Source of the DNA: Platerodrilus igneus
Taxonomy: Eukaryota; Arthropoda; Insecta; Coleoptera; Lycidae
Length of the DNA: 64,000 bases
Assembly (NCBI GenBank): GCA_036346225.1
Contig: JARFIW010000835.1
Location: 605,829-669,828, forward strand
Direction of reading: 5' to 3'
In this document: one piece after another, positions 53,969-64,000 of the stretch
Position numbering within the stretch: the first letter of the stretch is position 1
How the letters are laid out: each line of letters begins with the position of its first letter
The notes under the pieces: model-generated
The model's database searches: none
What the model saw: only the letters and a program-made list of their open reading frames with translations
What the model was told of the DNA's origin: nothing
Program-made: the position numbers and the translations under genes

Positions 53969-54532
53969 TTAAAATACCGGTAGCGGCGCTAGTTTGACCA
54001 AAGGTCGTTTTAATGTGCCATGTGCAGTTTTGATCTGGGTAATACGTGCTGCCGGTAGGTCTCCCATAGGAGGAGTTACCAGGACCGGTTTGGTACGAAA
54101 ACATCCATGACATGATGATAAACAATTTCCGATTGAATTTTTAATAGAAAGGATCCAGAAATTCTGTTGGATAAGATACGCTGTGGTATTAACACCAGGA
54201 TGGCAATACCTTTCATGAGTTGACAGAATGATAAGTTCGGTTAATTGGTGCCGCTGAGGCAATAACGCAGGAAACTTTTCGGAATAGGAACGCGAAGAAT
54301 GTGTCAAGCGCCCACCTACTCTTAAGATGTTTTGTGGATCAACAAATGGAGAAAGTTTTCGCAAGCTTTTAGGTAATTTACGGTTTGCCTTGATCGAAGC
54401 TATTTCCTTTGAAAATGTAACATTTTGTACATGCCGAACGATAATCATGAGAGCATTGTGTAATTCAATGTCTGTTAAGGGACCCGTATGACGTTGAGCC
54501 ATGGGTTTAGAAAATCTATAAATGTAAGCCAC
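53969..54532 (-). pseudogene. BEL-1 integrase, catalytic core deleted
   Basis: One open frame: KLPKSLRKLSPFVDPQNILR, VGGRLTHSSRSYSEKFPALL, HQLTELIILSTHERYCHPGV, TTAYLIQQNFWILSI, LSSCHGCFRTKP and MGDLPAARI give the complete zinc-binding HHCC domain (H-E-R-Y-C-H, C-H-G-C). The frame then jumps to KTAHGTLKRPLVKLAPLP, the extreme C-terminus. The DDE core and most of the C-terminal domain, several hundred codons, are missing at a join near 54040. It cannot have catalysed its own integration. Confidence 0.9.
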
Positions 54533-55330
54533 GATGCCTTGGATTTTATATAACGATGAAAAGCGGCTTAGTAAAATGTCAATGACGTTTGGATCTGTTT
54601 GAGCGACAAATGTTAGGATCTTCTTTCCGTAGTTACCTCAGCAATTGAGGTTGACAATGTTGGTTGAGGCGGCCACGAGTCACTAGGGTAGTGAAGCCAT
54701 TCAGGCCCCGCCCACCATAGCGAACATGAAATAACCGCGCTTGGCATTAATCCCGAGATGCAGGATCAGCCGGATTATGCGAAGATTTAATATAAAACCA
54801 TCGGCTAGGTGCAATGATTTCTTGAATGTGGCTAACACGGTTTGCCACAAAAGTTTTCCAACGAAAAGGTGGAGAACGTATCCAAGTGAGAGCGACCGTA
54901 GAATCACTCCACGCTGAAACATCGGAGATGTCAATCAAGCCTTGATAAGACCGAATGGTAAAAGAAAGTAAATCGGTTAATAAAACGGCGGCACATAATT
55001 CCAAACGTGGAATTGAAATGCGCTTAATTGGAGCTACTTTGGTTTTAGCGGTTACAAATTGTACAGTTATTTCTCCAGTAGTTTGATTTATGAACTGAAA
55101 TACACTACCGCTGCATACCCTACCTCGCTAGCATCGCAAAACCCATGCAAATGACAAGTAAAAGGATCCGAAGGGGGTAAACAACGTGGTAACTTTAATG
55201 ACGATAATAACGGCAACTCTTCTTGATACTGCTGCCATTGAGACGAAATGTCTGCTGGTGGGATGTCATCCCAATTCAAACCTAACATCCACAGATGCTG
55301 GATTAGGCGTTTTGCAAAAGTGTTAGTGGG
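54533..55330 (-). pseudogene. BEL-1 RNase H region, broken
   Basis: MLGLNWDDIPPADISSQWQQ, FTCHLHGFCDASEVGYAAVV with the first aspartate, SIPRLELCAAVLLTDLL with the glutamate, and VSAWSDSTVALTWIRSPPF with the third acidic residue (W-S-D-S intact). Then FVANRVSHIQEI and NPADPASRD. Frame changes near 55080 and 54750. Confidence 0.85.
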
Positions 55331-56010
55331 GCTAAAATCCTAATGGATCATATATTCTGGCAACTTGTGAAAGTATGTTGCGCTTTGTACATATTTGGTT
55401 TAATGGTTTAACCCGAAACGAGAAAATATCTTCTGTAGGTGACCATTGAAGACCTAATATTTTTATTGATTCGTCCGAATCGAAATCGAGAGAAGTATAT
55501 TGGCAAAAATCTGACGGAATGCCTTCCAAAATAGAAACTGAATTAGAACTCCATTTTCGAAGTTCAAAACCAGCCAAATGTAAAAGTCGAATAAGTTGAT
55601 CTTTAATTTCGCGGGCCGATTGTATAGAATCTCCACCGGCGACGAAATCATCAATATATAGATTTGACCGTATAGCGTCAGCGGCTAACGGAAACCTTTT
55701 GCCTTCGTCAATGGCTAATTGCTGAAGAGTTTTAATGCTAGATAAGGCGATGACTTAATACCGTAGGTCACTGTATTAAGCTGATATGTCTGGATGGGTT
55801 CTTCTGCGGAGAACCGCCAAACAATTAATTGAAACTTTCGATGTTCTTCGGTAACCAAAATTTGTCGATACATTTGGCGAACATCACAAGTAAAAACGAA
55901 ACGATGAGTACGAAATTTCAGTAAGATTGACGAAATGTCGTTTTGGAGACTAGGTCCAGCCAGTTGAGTGTCATTAAGTGACACGTTGTTTTTAGCCTTT
56001 GCAGAGGCGT
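55331..56010 (-). pseudogene. BEL-1 reverse transcriptase, broken
   Basis: SLNDTQLAGPSLQNDISSIL, LLKFRTHRFVFTCDVRQMYR (first catalytic D in C-D-V-x-x-M-Y), QILVTEEHRKFQLIVWRF, LNTVTYGIKSSPYLAL; the catalytic box YIDDFVAGG reads at about 55660-55634 in another frame; then AGFELRKWSSN, IKILGLQW, TKRNILSQVARIYDPLGF. Y-I-D-D is intact. Frame changes near 55715 and 55600. Confidence 0.9.
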
Positions 56011-56690
56011 CAAAACCACACGAATTTTAGAAGTATGACCTTCCTCTTTAAACACAGGGTGATGGGGTAAAAATAATTATCGTTCCCAACGGGCGGAGAA
56101 TCGAGTAATGCCATATGACCCGCATCAAGATAGTCCTGCATGAAATTGTTGTATTGGGCGCGTAGCTCCGGTTGAGCATGCAATTTGCGCTCCAACGAAA
56201 ATAGTCTTTTTAGCCATCTCAAAGCAATTATCAAAAACGGGCAAAGTATCGTTGAACGGTAACGCAACAATAAAACGACCGCTAGGGTCACGAGAAAACG
56301 TGTTTTCAAAATCAAATCTGCCTTTTCTTCTTCTGGAGAAGTATAAGGCTTGGATGGTAATTCTTCTATCTCCCAAAACCGCCTTAGGGTCTGGTCGATA
56401 GGATCTTCTACAGAAGTAAAAATGCTTGGACAGTATCAGACTGCAAGCTTTTGTGGGACCAATAATAGTCCAACCAAAAATTGTATTTATGGCGGCAGGC
56501 TGAAGAAATTTGCCATGTATAACACCGCCATTGATGATGAACGGATAAACATCTGCTCCAAGGAGCATGTCAATAGTTCCTGGAGAGTTCCAGGTCGGGT
56601 CTGCAAAGTGCAGGCCGCATAAGTGTTCCCAATTATTAGGAACTTCAACGCTAGGTAATTTGCCAGATATTGACGAAAGCACAAAAGTTG
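56011..56690 (-). pseudogene. BEL-1 protease to RT connecting region, broken
   Basis: WEHLCGLHFADPTWNSPGTI then DMLLGADVYPFIINGGVIHG and QPAAINTIFGWTIIGPTKAC: the conserved L-x-L-A-D-P...I-D-x-L-L-G-A-D-x motif and G-W-x-I-x-G of BEL/Pao. It continues with RRKGRFDFENTFSRDPSGRF and IVALPF. Frame changes near 56690 and 56315. Confidence 0.85.
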
Positions 56691-56696
56691 TGACTT

Positions 56697-57461
56697 CTAG
56701 AGATTTTCAGAGTCTAACATAGAGCGAATAGTGCAGCTGACGGCACCTCTATTGACTGCTGAAGTTGTCTGCCCAAGTCCATAAATCGGAACTTGAGAAC
56801 GTATGCGTGAAAGCCAAAGTTTGCTCACGCAATCGTCTCGAATAAAGCTAGCTTGGGAACCAGGATCTAAGAGTACCCTGATCGGTTTGTATCTACCAGA
56901 ACGATCTTGAACTTCCACAACAGCAGTGGAGAGTAAGACAGTAACCCCAAGATTTGAATTCGTCTGTGAAGACAAAACATTTGCCGGAATAGGAGAGGCT
57001 GACTGCGTCCTATTGGCATTTTTATGCATGTGTGTAACGGTCGGTTCAGCTGAACGGCTAGAAGCAGGTTGCGATTCAAAATGTAGCAAGGTATGATGCG
57101 GCTTGGCGCAAGTTCGACAGGAATTATAAGATTTGCATTGCATGGACGCATGGTCTGTTCGTAAGCAATTTAAACAAAGGCGTAAGCGTTTGACAATGTC
57201 GAAACGTTCTGTCGGAGTTTTCTTTAGAAACGATTGACATCTGTAAATTAAGTGATTGCCCTTGCAGGAAGGACAATGGTGCGAAAATGAATTATTTGAG
57301 TCACTGGAGCTACTTGGTGTGTCCAGTGAAACTACGTTAGAAGAAACTCTTGGTTTAAATTGAAACGCTGAGGATTTCTTAGGCACTGATGTGTGAGATG
57401 TATGGACAGTCGTCGAATAAGAAACAGGTGCGGTTGAAGAAAAGGTTTCAACGCTGCACAT
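56697..57461 (-). pseudogene. BEL-1 zinc knuckles and aspartic protease (long open segment)
   Basis: 254 open codons on the minus strand. Seen: a Ser/Thr-rich N-terminal part; CPSCKGNHLIYRC and CLNCLRTDHASMQC, two C-x2-C-x4-H-x4-C-type knuckles with CRTCAKPHHTLLHFE after them; a spacer; then the aspartic protease with RVLLDPGSQASFI, where the active site reads D-P-G rather than D-S/T-G, a change seen in this superfamily and not proof of inactivity by itself. ATG at 57461 is in-frame, but the natural protein is a polyprotein continuing from gag across a frame break at about 57465. Confidence 0.85.
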
Positions 57462-58170
57462 TGTTGGGTTAAAAATATCTCAAATCCTCGAAATTAGGTA
57501 TTTGCTTCGGATCCGATTGGAGTTCGAAGCGTTTTCTAGTGAACGGATCAAGTTTTTCTAAAAGCAAATCGACCAGAATAAAGTTCCAATGTTCAGTGGG
57601 AAACTTTAAGTTAGTTAGAACAGCAAGGTTCTCCGAAAAACAATCAATAAGTACCCTAAGTTTCTTAGGGTCTTCTGATTTTAAAGGTAGAAAGTCTTTC
57701 ATTGCTTTCCAATGCAAAGTTGCCAATAAACGCGGATTGCTAAATCTCTCACGCAAGGCGTTATAGGAAATAATAAAATTATCCCCGAAATGGGTACAGA
57801 TTTAACGATTCTTAAAGACTCCCCGGTACAACAACTGATAAGATAATTTAATTTTCGATATTGGACAGCGACGCGTTATTATAGACCAGGCTGTCAAATA
57901 AATCGATGAAAGATGAAAATTCAGTTACCTCATTATTAAAAATTTGGAGCTTTAACGGTAACAATTTTGATACCGTGCTGCTTGGAGCATTTTCTGTAAT
58001 TTGTGGTGCTTTCATTTCTTGCATCGTATCGAGATGCAGCAGTATGAAAAATAAGCGGAATCTACTTCCTTCCGTACAGCGTTGTAAGTTAATGAGTCTA
58101 CCTCGTCACATGAGGCCAAGACAGCGACTAAAATTGTATTGAAATTTGCATAAAGGTCATGTATTCCCCT
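57462..58170 (-). pseudogene. BEL-1 Gag (DUF1759-like), broken
   Basis: On the minus strand: LPLKLQIFNNEVTEFSSFID, LFDSLVYNNASLSNIEN, then across frame breaks ISYNALRERFSNPRLLATLH, WKAMKDFLPLKSEDPKKLRV, LTNLKFPTEHWNFILVDLLL, EKLDPFTRKRFELQ. The order L-P-x-x-x-x-x-F-x-G-x-x-x-E-W-x-x-F-x-D...L-x-x-R-F-x-x-P is the DUF1759 Gag domain of BEL/Pao. Stops near 57870 and frame changes around 57770-57870. Confidence 0.85.
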
Positions 58171-58970
58171 TGTTTGAATAAGGAACAATGCCTTTAAACT
58201 TGGGTCACTTTGTATAGAATTACAAAGCTCAAATATTTCTAAAATCCGTGTTTTCAGTAATTGAGTTCTACCACATGTGCTTTCTTTGGAGCCATTCTCA
58301 AAGATTCTGAAAGGACTACAATAAACTGTTGTAAAACGGTAAAGCTAAATGTGCACTGAGAAATATTAAAATATTATGAGTTGTTCAAAGCACGAAAATG
58401 TAAAATAGGGTATAACCAATAAATCACGTTTTATGACTAACGGTTCGTCAAACAAAAGCGTGAATATAAGATGTACCGCTTAACAACCCGAGCGGCTTAC
58501 CATCAAAAGCTCACAGAAACGTTTAAAACATGTGGCTTAACATATTTGCCGAAAGATGCAACTTTACAACCTTATTCCTCTGCAGATATTTTCAATATTG
58601 TAATACAAAACGTGCAATAGCTTTTAAATACAAAGCAAATCCTTTACCTTTCTTGTTTAAGAAGTATAAAGCGATTTATAGTTTTCAGGTTGCTTTCTGT
58701 TTTATGCCGCTAAAATGAATTTAAAACTGAAAACTGACAAATTTTATATTATGAATTTCTTTGTAATTAAAACGCTTGCTGGTTTCAATTACGGCGAAAT
58801 CGCTTAATTTAATCTAAAGACAGTATAAATAATGTTTACACATTTTAACCCGCTAAATATGGGCTTTAAGCACAAATTTAAAACTGAAATATTAATTAAT
58901 TAAAACTCGCTGAAATGCACAATAATATTTAATTTAGGACATTGTAACCACAGGACTAATGAATCCGGAT
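58171..58970. other. BEL-1 leader between PBS and gag
   Basis: AT-rich, no domain seen. It is long for a leader, so an unrelated small insertion is possible, but none is visible. Confidence 0.5.
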
Positions 58971-58985
58971 CGACTTATAGGGCCA
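58968..58985 (-). other. BEL-1 primer-binding site
   Basis: The minus strand reads TGGCCCTATAAGTCGATC directly after the 5' LTR end ...CAATCA. TGG pairs with the CCA end of a tRNA. The tRNA was not identified. Confidence 0.7.
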
Positions 58986-59470
58986 TGATTGATTGGGGTT
59001 AAGGAGGTTGATATAAATGTGTGATAAAATATGCAAATTACAATGAAGGACCAATTGCTTTTATAGCAATAACGATAATGGTGGAGCGGTTATGTGATAA
59101 CAAAAAAGACAACTACCAACTAATTAAGGAAGGGTATAAATACCTTAAGTCTTGCGCCGCTGGGGCAATAGACACTTTCACGCACAAAGCTTTGTCCTGC
59201 GCCGCTGGGGCAATAGACACTTTCACGCACAAAAGCTTTTACGGAGAACCAGTAACACGCTCGACCGGGTGTCGGTCTCGCTTTGAAAGCTCTAATACGA
59301 CCGTCCCTTTCAAGGGTTCGAAGGCGACTTGCTTCTCTAAAGGCTCGAGTACGACTGTCACTTTATGCACTGTTATTGCCGGTATATAAAATGTTTCACT
59401 CAAACTGTAGGATGCACGCACAAAGTATTTATTGTCACAAAATACCGAATTGTTCGATGACGACGTAACA
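58986..59470 (-). repeat. BEL-1 5' LTR
   Basis: 485 bp. Against the 3' LTR I see only one A fewer near 59028 and one A more near 59107. It is followed by GTAGA (59471-59475), the right target-site duplication. Confidence 0.97.
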
Positions 59471-60560
59471 GTAGACCTAGATTAGAGTATTGCGCACAGA
59501 TAGTGAAAGATGTAGGTGTGGAAAAAATGTTCGCAATACTTAAAAAGATTGGAATGAGTTTTAGGGATAGACGGAAAGTACATAGCTTATACAAAGATTA
59601 AACAGCGGTAATAGCAATTAGAGCAGGAAAGTTGAGAAGTAAATATTAGGAAAGGGGTGAGACAGGGATGTACCTTATCTCCATGAATATTTAACTTGTA
59701 CATAGAAGAAGCAATCCATACTGTCAAATGTAGGAAGACATTTCGAATTACTATGCAGGGACAACAGATTGATATGTTTAGATTTACAGATGATTTAGTG
59801 GTATTAGCATCTAGCAAAGGAGAGTTAGAAACTGCTCTTAATAAAATGGAAATAGTTCTAACAGAGAGATACGGCATAAAAGTTAACAAAAATAAACTAA
59901 AGTTCTAATATGCAAAAGAGGGGAAAATAAATCAAACACAAGAATACAAATAGATAACGAGAATTTACAAGTAGTTAAGGATTTCTGATATTTAGAAAAC
60001 CAAATAACGCAAGATGGAAAGAGCGCAAAAGATATAAAATAAATATTAGTACAAGATCGTGCTACAATTAAAAAGAGAAAGCAACTTCTGTGTTCAAAGA
60101 CAACAAACATAGAAACAAGGAAAAGTTTGCTTAAAACATATGTGTGAAGCACAGCACTTTACGGGTGTGAAACTTGGACAGTAGGAGAAGCTGACGGGAA
60201 AAAGATCGACGCCTTTTGAAATGTGGTCTTACAGACGTATGATAAAGATATCATAGACAGACAAAGTTATGAACAAGGAGGTACTAGAAATGGCAGCGGA
60301 AGAAAGAAATATGCTAAAAACAGTAAAAATAGGAGGTATAGAATGATAGGCCACATACTAAGGCATGAGGGAATAGTGCGGAATATATTAGATGCAGAGA
60401 TAGGAAAAAGAGAAGTAAAGGTAGACCTAGATTAGAGTATTGCGCACAGATAGTGAAAGACGCAGGGTGCGGAACTTTCAGGGAAATGTGTAGGCTAGCT
60501 CAGAATAGAAAATAATGAGGTTACGCTCTAACTAGTTCCAGGGCTGTAGACCAAATGATG
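59471..60560 (+). mobile_element. LINE-B right part: continuation stub plus a repeated RT-to-tail segment
   Basis: The first ~50 bases after the target duplication (CCTAGATTAGAGTATTGCGC...) continue the interrupted LINE-B. At about 59518 the sequence jumps back to TGGAAAAAATGTTCGCAAT (= 52343 in the left part) and then runs through RT (F-T-D-D at 59795), the C-terminal region and 3' UTR to the tail ATGATGATGAT (60555). So 52345-53244 exists twice, almost identical. The natural 3' end of LINE-B is at 60560. Confidence 0.9.
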
Positions 60561-63299
60561 ATGATATTGTTTCTAAATTGTGCCTCAGGGGATGTATCAA
60601 ATCTGTCCAACTCTCCCATTGTGTGTCGGATAATGGTTTTAATGTGGAGCTACTGATGTTACTTCAAACTATTCCAATATTGAGTTAAAGATGCAAAAAA
60701 GTACGTAAAGTTTCTGAACGATATAAAAAAAAAACAGTTCCGAAATTTATATTAACTACATCATTTATGGCCAAATTTAAAGTGTGAGATGCGCATGGAA
60801 CACAAAACGCTCTAAGGGTTAGAATTAAAATTTTTGTAGCCCATTGTGCTTACCAATCATGTTTTACCTTGACCTCGTATGCTTCTTGGATTTAAATTTA
60901 GCAATTTTAAGTATTTATGAAGCTTGCGAAGTAAATTTTTGGATGTCGAGCTAATATTCGCCAAAAACCCGGGAAACGATCAGAAATTTCTACAGTCTTT
61001 GTTTGAAAATTTAAATTAGCTGATAATTGTTCCTGGTGACCTTGGTCTGGTGCGCAGTCTAAAATTATTTAGTAATATTTAGTACCTGCTTGTAACTTTA
61101 GTACTTTTTAATTTTATTTGCTAGCAAAGCTATAATCTCATTTTGAATCTTGGTACCTAAATAGGTAGGTGTTCGTTTCTTTAGATGTTTGAATCCTACG
61201 GATGTGTTCATATAACGTTGGATTAAAATTTGAAATCGTTGCTTTTGCTTTTAAAAGATGCCCGTTATCTTATTCAAACTACCGATTTGACCCTTCACAA
61301 AAAGCTAAATCTTTTCTAGTTAGAAATTGTATCACTTACACAATTCGCAGTATTTCATCATACCAGTGCTTTTTTCCCCCTATGAATAAGCTTTTGTCCT
61401 TGATTATCAATTGTGGTTTTGCACTGTAAAACAAGTGTTAGATTTGAAAATGTTTAAAAACTATTATTGTGCATTTCGCTTTTTGATGACGTGAGATAAG
61501 TTTTGGGCCTCTTGGAGCGACTTTTTAAAAAAGCTTCTTCAAAAAACTCTTTTATTAAATTTATTTTATACAGATAGACAATATTAATTTTGATTACAAG
61601 TTCGTTATATGCAGTAATGTATGAGATCGAAATAATTCTAAATTGACTTTCACTAATTAATTAAATTAAAATTACGGCGAGTAACTGTACTACCAACAAT
61701 GTTAAAGTTGTGAAGCTCTAGACTGACTAGCCATCTTGGGCTCTCAAGAGTGTTTATGTTGTTCCTGTCCCTCACATTGCTTGTGGAAACTGCAGAGCTC
61801 ATGTCTGCTTATTTCTTTACACAATACAATGTATTACTTGTTAGTAATCTAAATTCTAAGAATTACTGTCTTATAAGCTACTGTGACCTGTACCTGAAGT
61901 ATCACGTTGCGTCTGGAATACAATATATTCACATCCGTTCTCATGTCTGGCTTGTTGAATATTCATTAGCCTTATATTATATCCTTCAATTTATACATTA
62001 TAACAATCTAACTTAAGTTTTAATAATTCTGTTTGATTACATATATATCCTAATTTGGGAGATATCTAACTCGCGGTAACCGGAAAGTTAATGTTTCCAG
62101 TCATTTTTATCAGTTTCCGGGAAAGTATTGCTTTTTGAAGTAAAAACTTGCAATAAAAGCAAAATACACAATTTTTAGACACTGAATAGAATGCCACATC
62201 CTTTCGCATGTTGCACCGTTTATCAAAACGCGCAAATAAAAATAATCTGAGATTTTCCTGCCCTTCTCATTTTTTGGATACGGATATACTTTAACTTATT
62301 AGAATAGAATAGAATTATTTTCAACCAAAAATTGTCTTTCTGCATGTGAAAGTGTCTCTGGTCACTTGAGAGAGTTTATAAAATAGGTAAAGGGTATACG
62401 GCATCAGCACTATTTGCTTAGGAATTATGAATAGTATCTTATAGAACATTAGTATTGGCCTCACATACTCAAATCTCGCTACTCTCACTTACTTGATAGG
62501 AAGCACTAATATCGTGACTCGTAGACGACACCCATTTTGCAGTTTTCACTCATTTGAAAATCGCACCCTCCTTCTATTCTTTTTCGTGTTCTTTGGTCAC
62601 CCTCCCTTTTTTTTGTATTGAGCGCCGAAGAGTCTTTCACGATTCATCATTTTTTGTATAAGCTGAAATTCTGTTATCTCTGTACTGTAGCGTCTGTGTA
62701 ACTTCAATTTCATAAGAGCTTCTTAATTTATTTAACGGATTGATACTTACACTTATAATTAACTACGCTTTATTTCTACAATTTATATTTTGCTTCAAGT
62801 AATTTATATTGACTAACAAATACCAAACAAATTTATTTTGAATATTTATTTCCGAGATGCATGCGACTTACTATCAAAACTGACTTCCCATCACTAACGT
62901 GCGTCATTATATAACTTACAGTAGTTTTTAGTAAGATTTGTAGACTGAAAGATAAAGGTGGTATTTGATAGCTGTACTTTTATCTGTTGATAGCGGTTAA
63001 AATTTTAAACGTACGGCGAATGAAAATTGATGTATTGTGTTAAAAATAAATAAGCTACGATCCGGAGCCGTTTTATTACAACACGTAATGCCGTTTAAAT
63101 AAGAAAGTTATAATCACATTTTGCACAACCCACATCCACTAATTAATTTTTTTTTTCATTTACTTTTGTTGTATTTGCATCATTGGAAACAGCTCCACTT
63201 CTAGCAAACATAAGCTGTTATTAAAAATCATCCTTTTCGCCACTCCACTTACCAAATACTGCCGCCTTTCTGATGTGCTACATGTGTCCAGTGAACACA
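60561..63299. other. AT-rich non-coding stretch
   Basis: No domain, long repeat or RNA gene recognised. Frames 61202-61429 and 61750-62016 show no motif. Confidence 0.5.
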
Positions 63300-63720
63300 A
63301 TTGCCACTAGTATGACGCGGTTCTGTGCTTTCTAACTGTACACTAAAACTTCATTCGTCTGGTACCAAATTAACCCTTTTCCTAGGCATCTAAAAATGAT
63401 TGATAATCTAACACATTTCTAGCTTTTTTAATTCCCCTACTCGTTCTACAAATGCATTCATCAATTCTTGAAAAATTATTTCCCATTTTGATACAGGCTT
63501 ACTACTAAATTACTTGTATTTCTATGTGAATTTGAACTTTCTGGATTATACTCTTTAAATGGTATGTTTCAGGTTCAACTAATGTTGATTCTAAATTTAA
63601 TTTTTCTCTCAAATCTTTTAAATTTTGATCTACTTCTAAACTGTCTGCACTATTTTCTAACCAGAAAAATAGCAAATCGTAACGGGTCGATTTGCGAATG
63701 AATTATCTGCATAATCGTTC
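63300..63720 (-). pseudogene. LTR-retrotransposon gag fragment
   Basis: On the minus strand, across frames: RLNDYADNSFANRPV, LKDLREKLNLESTLVEPE, SKPVSKWEIIFQ, ELMNAFVERVGELKKARNV and GLIWYQTNE. The order P-V-x-K-W-x-x-x-F...F-x-x-x-V-x-E-L...A-L-I-W-Y-R is that of a gypsy-type Gag (capsid) found in insects. Stops separate the pieces. The rest of the element would lie left (3') on the minus strand but is not recognisable. Confidence 0.65.
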
Positions 63721-64000
63721 AATCGTAAATTATGTCCAGAAGTTTGGGGTAGTTACTTGACTGAGCGAGGTAGCTTGCTCGGTTTCTCAGAAGGTAATAT
63801 TCTAGCAATCTAGTACTAAGGTTAAAGTTCCATGGCCCCTGTAGATGTTCACCTTGCATGAGAAATAGAAAAGGCCGCTTCACGACCTTTTGCCTTTAAC
63901 AGCATTGACAGAGTTAAACAGAGAGATGTTGAACTTTTTAGTTTTAGGATAAAAATCTAACTGAAAAAATATCACTTAAATGATAGAGAATTTTTAGTGG

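Larger units (their letters stand above)
53245..59470 (-). mobile_element. Complete BEL/Pao insertion with two LTRs (BEL-1)
   Basis: A 6226-bp element between matching GTAGA repeats, inside LINE-B. It is oriented on the minus strand: 5' LTR at 58986-59470, PBS, leader, gag, zinc knuckles and protease, RT, RNase H, integrase remnant, PPT, 3' LTR at 53245-53729. The LTRs are equal except for two homopolymer-length differences, so insertion looks recent, yet the polyprotein is broken into many frames and the integrase core is deleted. A 5-bp duplication fits BEL/Pao. Confidence 0.95.

Noticed and set aside
1..64000. CRISPR arrays, rRNA, operons, riboswitches
   Set aside because: No direct-repeat/spacer pattern or RNA-gene signature; the window is eukaryotic repeat DNA.

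Overview
The window looks like transposon-dense, AT-rich intergenic or intronic DNA from an animal, most likely an arthropod and probably an insect. The grounds are fragments of BEL/Pao, Ty3/gypsy, Jockey-type and other non-LTR retrotransposons, a tRNA-derived SINE, foldback DNA elements and long (AT)n tracts, with no bacterial operon, rRNA or CRISPR signal. I found no intact host gene. One short candidate terminal exon lies at the left edge (126-230). Many apparent reading frames only open with TTG or GTG and are not credible eukaryotic starts.

Layout. 0-6.3 kb: AT-rich DNA with a minus-strand LINE-B 3' end (3.07-3.6 kb). 6.3-9.6 kb: a nearly complete but mutated minus-strand LINE (LINE-A) with endonuclease, YADD reverse transcriptase and C-terminal region. 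9.6-14.2 kb: AT-rich DNA with a dispersed repeat present twice. 14.2-15.65 kb: a plus-strand Ty3/gypsy pol fragment without its integrase core. 16.1-21.7 kb: the most unusual block. It has a long unbroken frame of unknown function (16122-17288), a decayed second piece of it fused to the C-terminal end of a protein-primed family B DNA polymerase of the Polinton/adintovirus/bidnavirus kind, then a ~338-bp tandem array and two minisatellites. 22.9-31 kb: a SINE and a minus-strand Ty3/gypsy element (gag, protease, start of RT), 3 kb of which is tandemly duplicated. 31.9-41 kb: a foldback element and a row of ~2.1-kb units bounded by (AT)n tracts, at least three of them related, each with a TATA-like box and a GTAA donor-like site at similar spacing. 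41-44.5 kb: AT-rich DNA with a fourth TATA/donor pair. 44.5-48.3 kb: an inverted Ty3 integrase piece, a plus-strand BEL/Pao pol with its 3' LTR start, and an inverted Ty3 RT piece. 48.3-60.6 kb: LINE-B copies, a Jockey-like fragment, and inside LINE-B a complete BEL/Pao insertion (53245-59470) with 485-bp LTRs and a 5-bp target duplication. 60.6-64 kb: AT-rich, with a gag fragment at the right edge.

The genes do not form a pathway; they are layers of nested insertions. Three things stand out: the virus-like block at 16-18.5 kb; the loss of the integrase catalytic core in all three retroelements whose pol 3' end can be read; and copies (LTR pair, 3-kb duplication, LINE-B pair) that differ almost only in homopolymer length. 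The last point suggests either very recent duplication or uncorrected long-read consensus errors, and means that some frameshifts described here may not be real.
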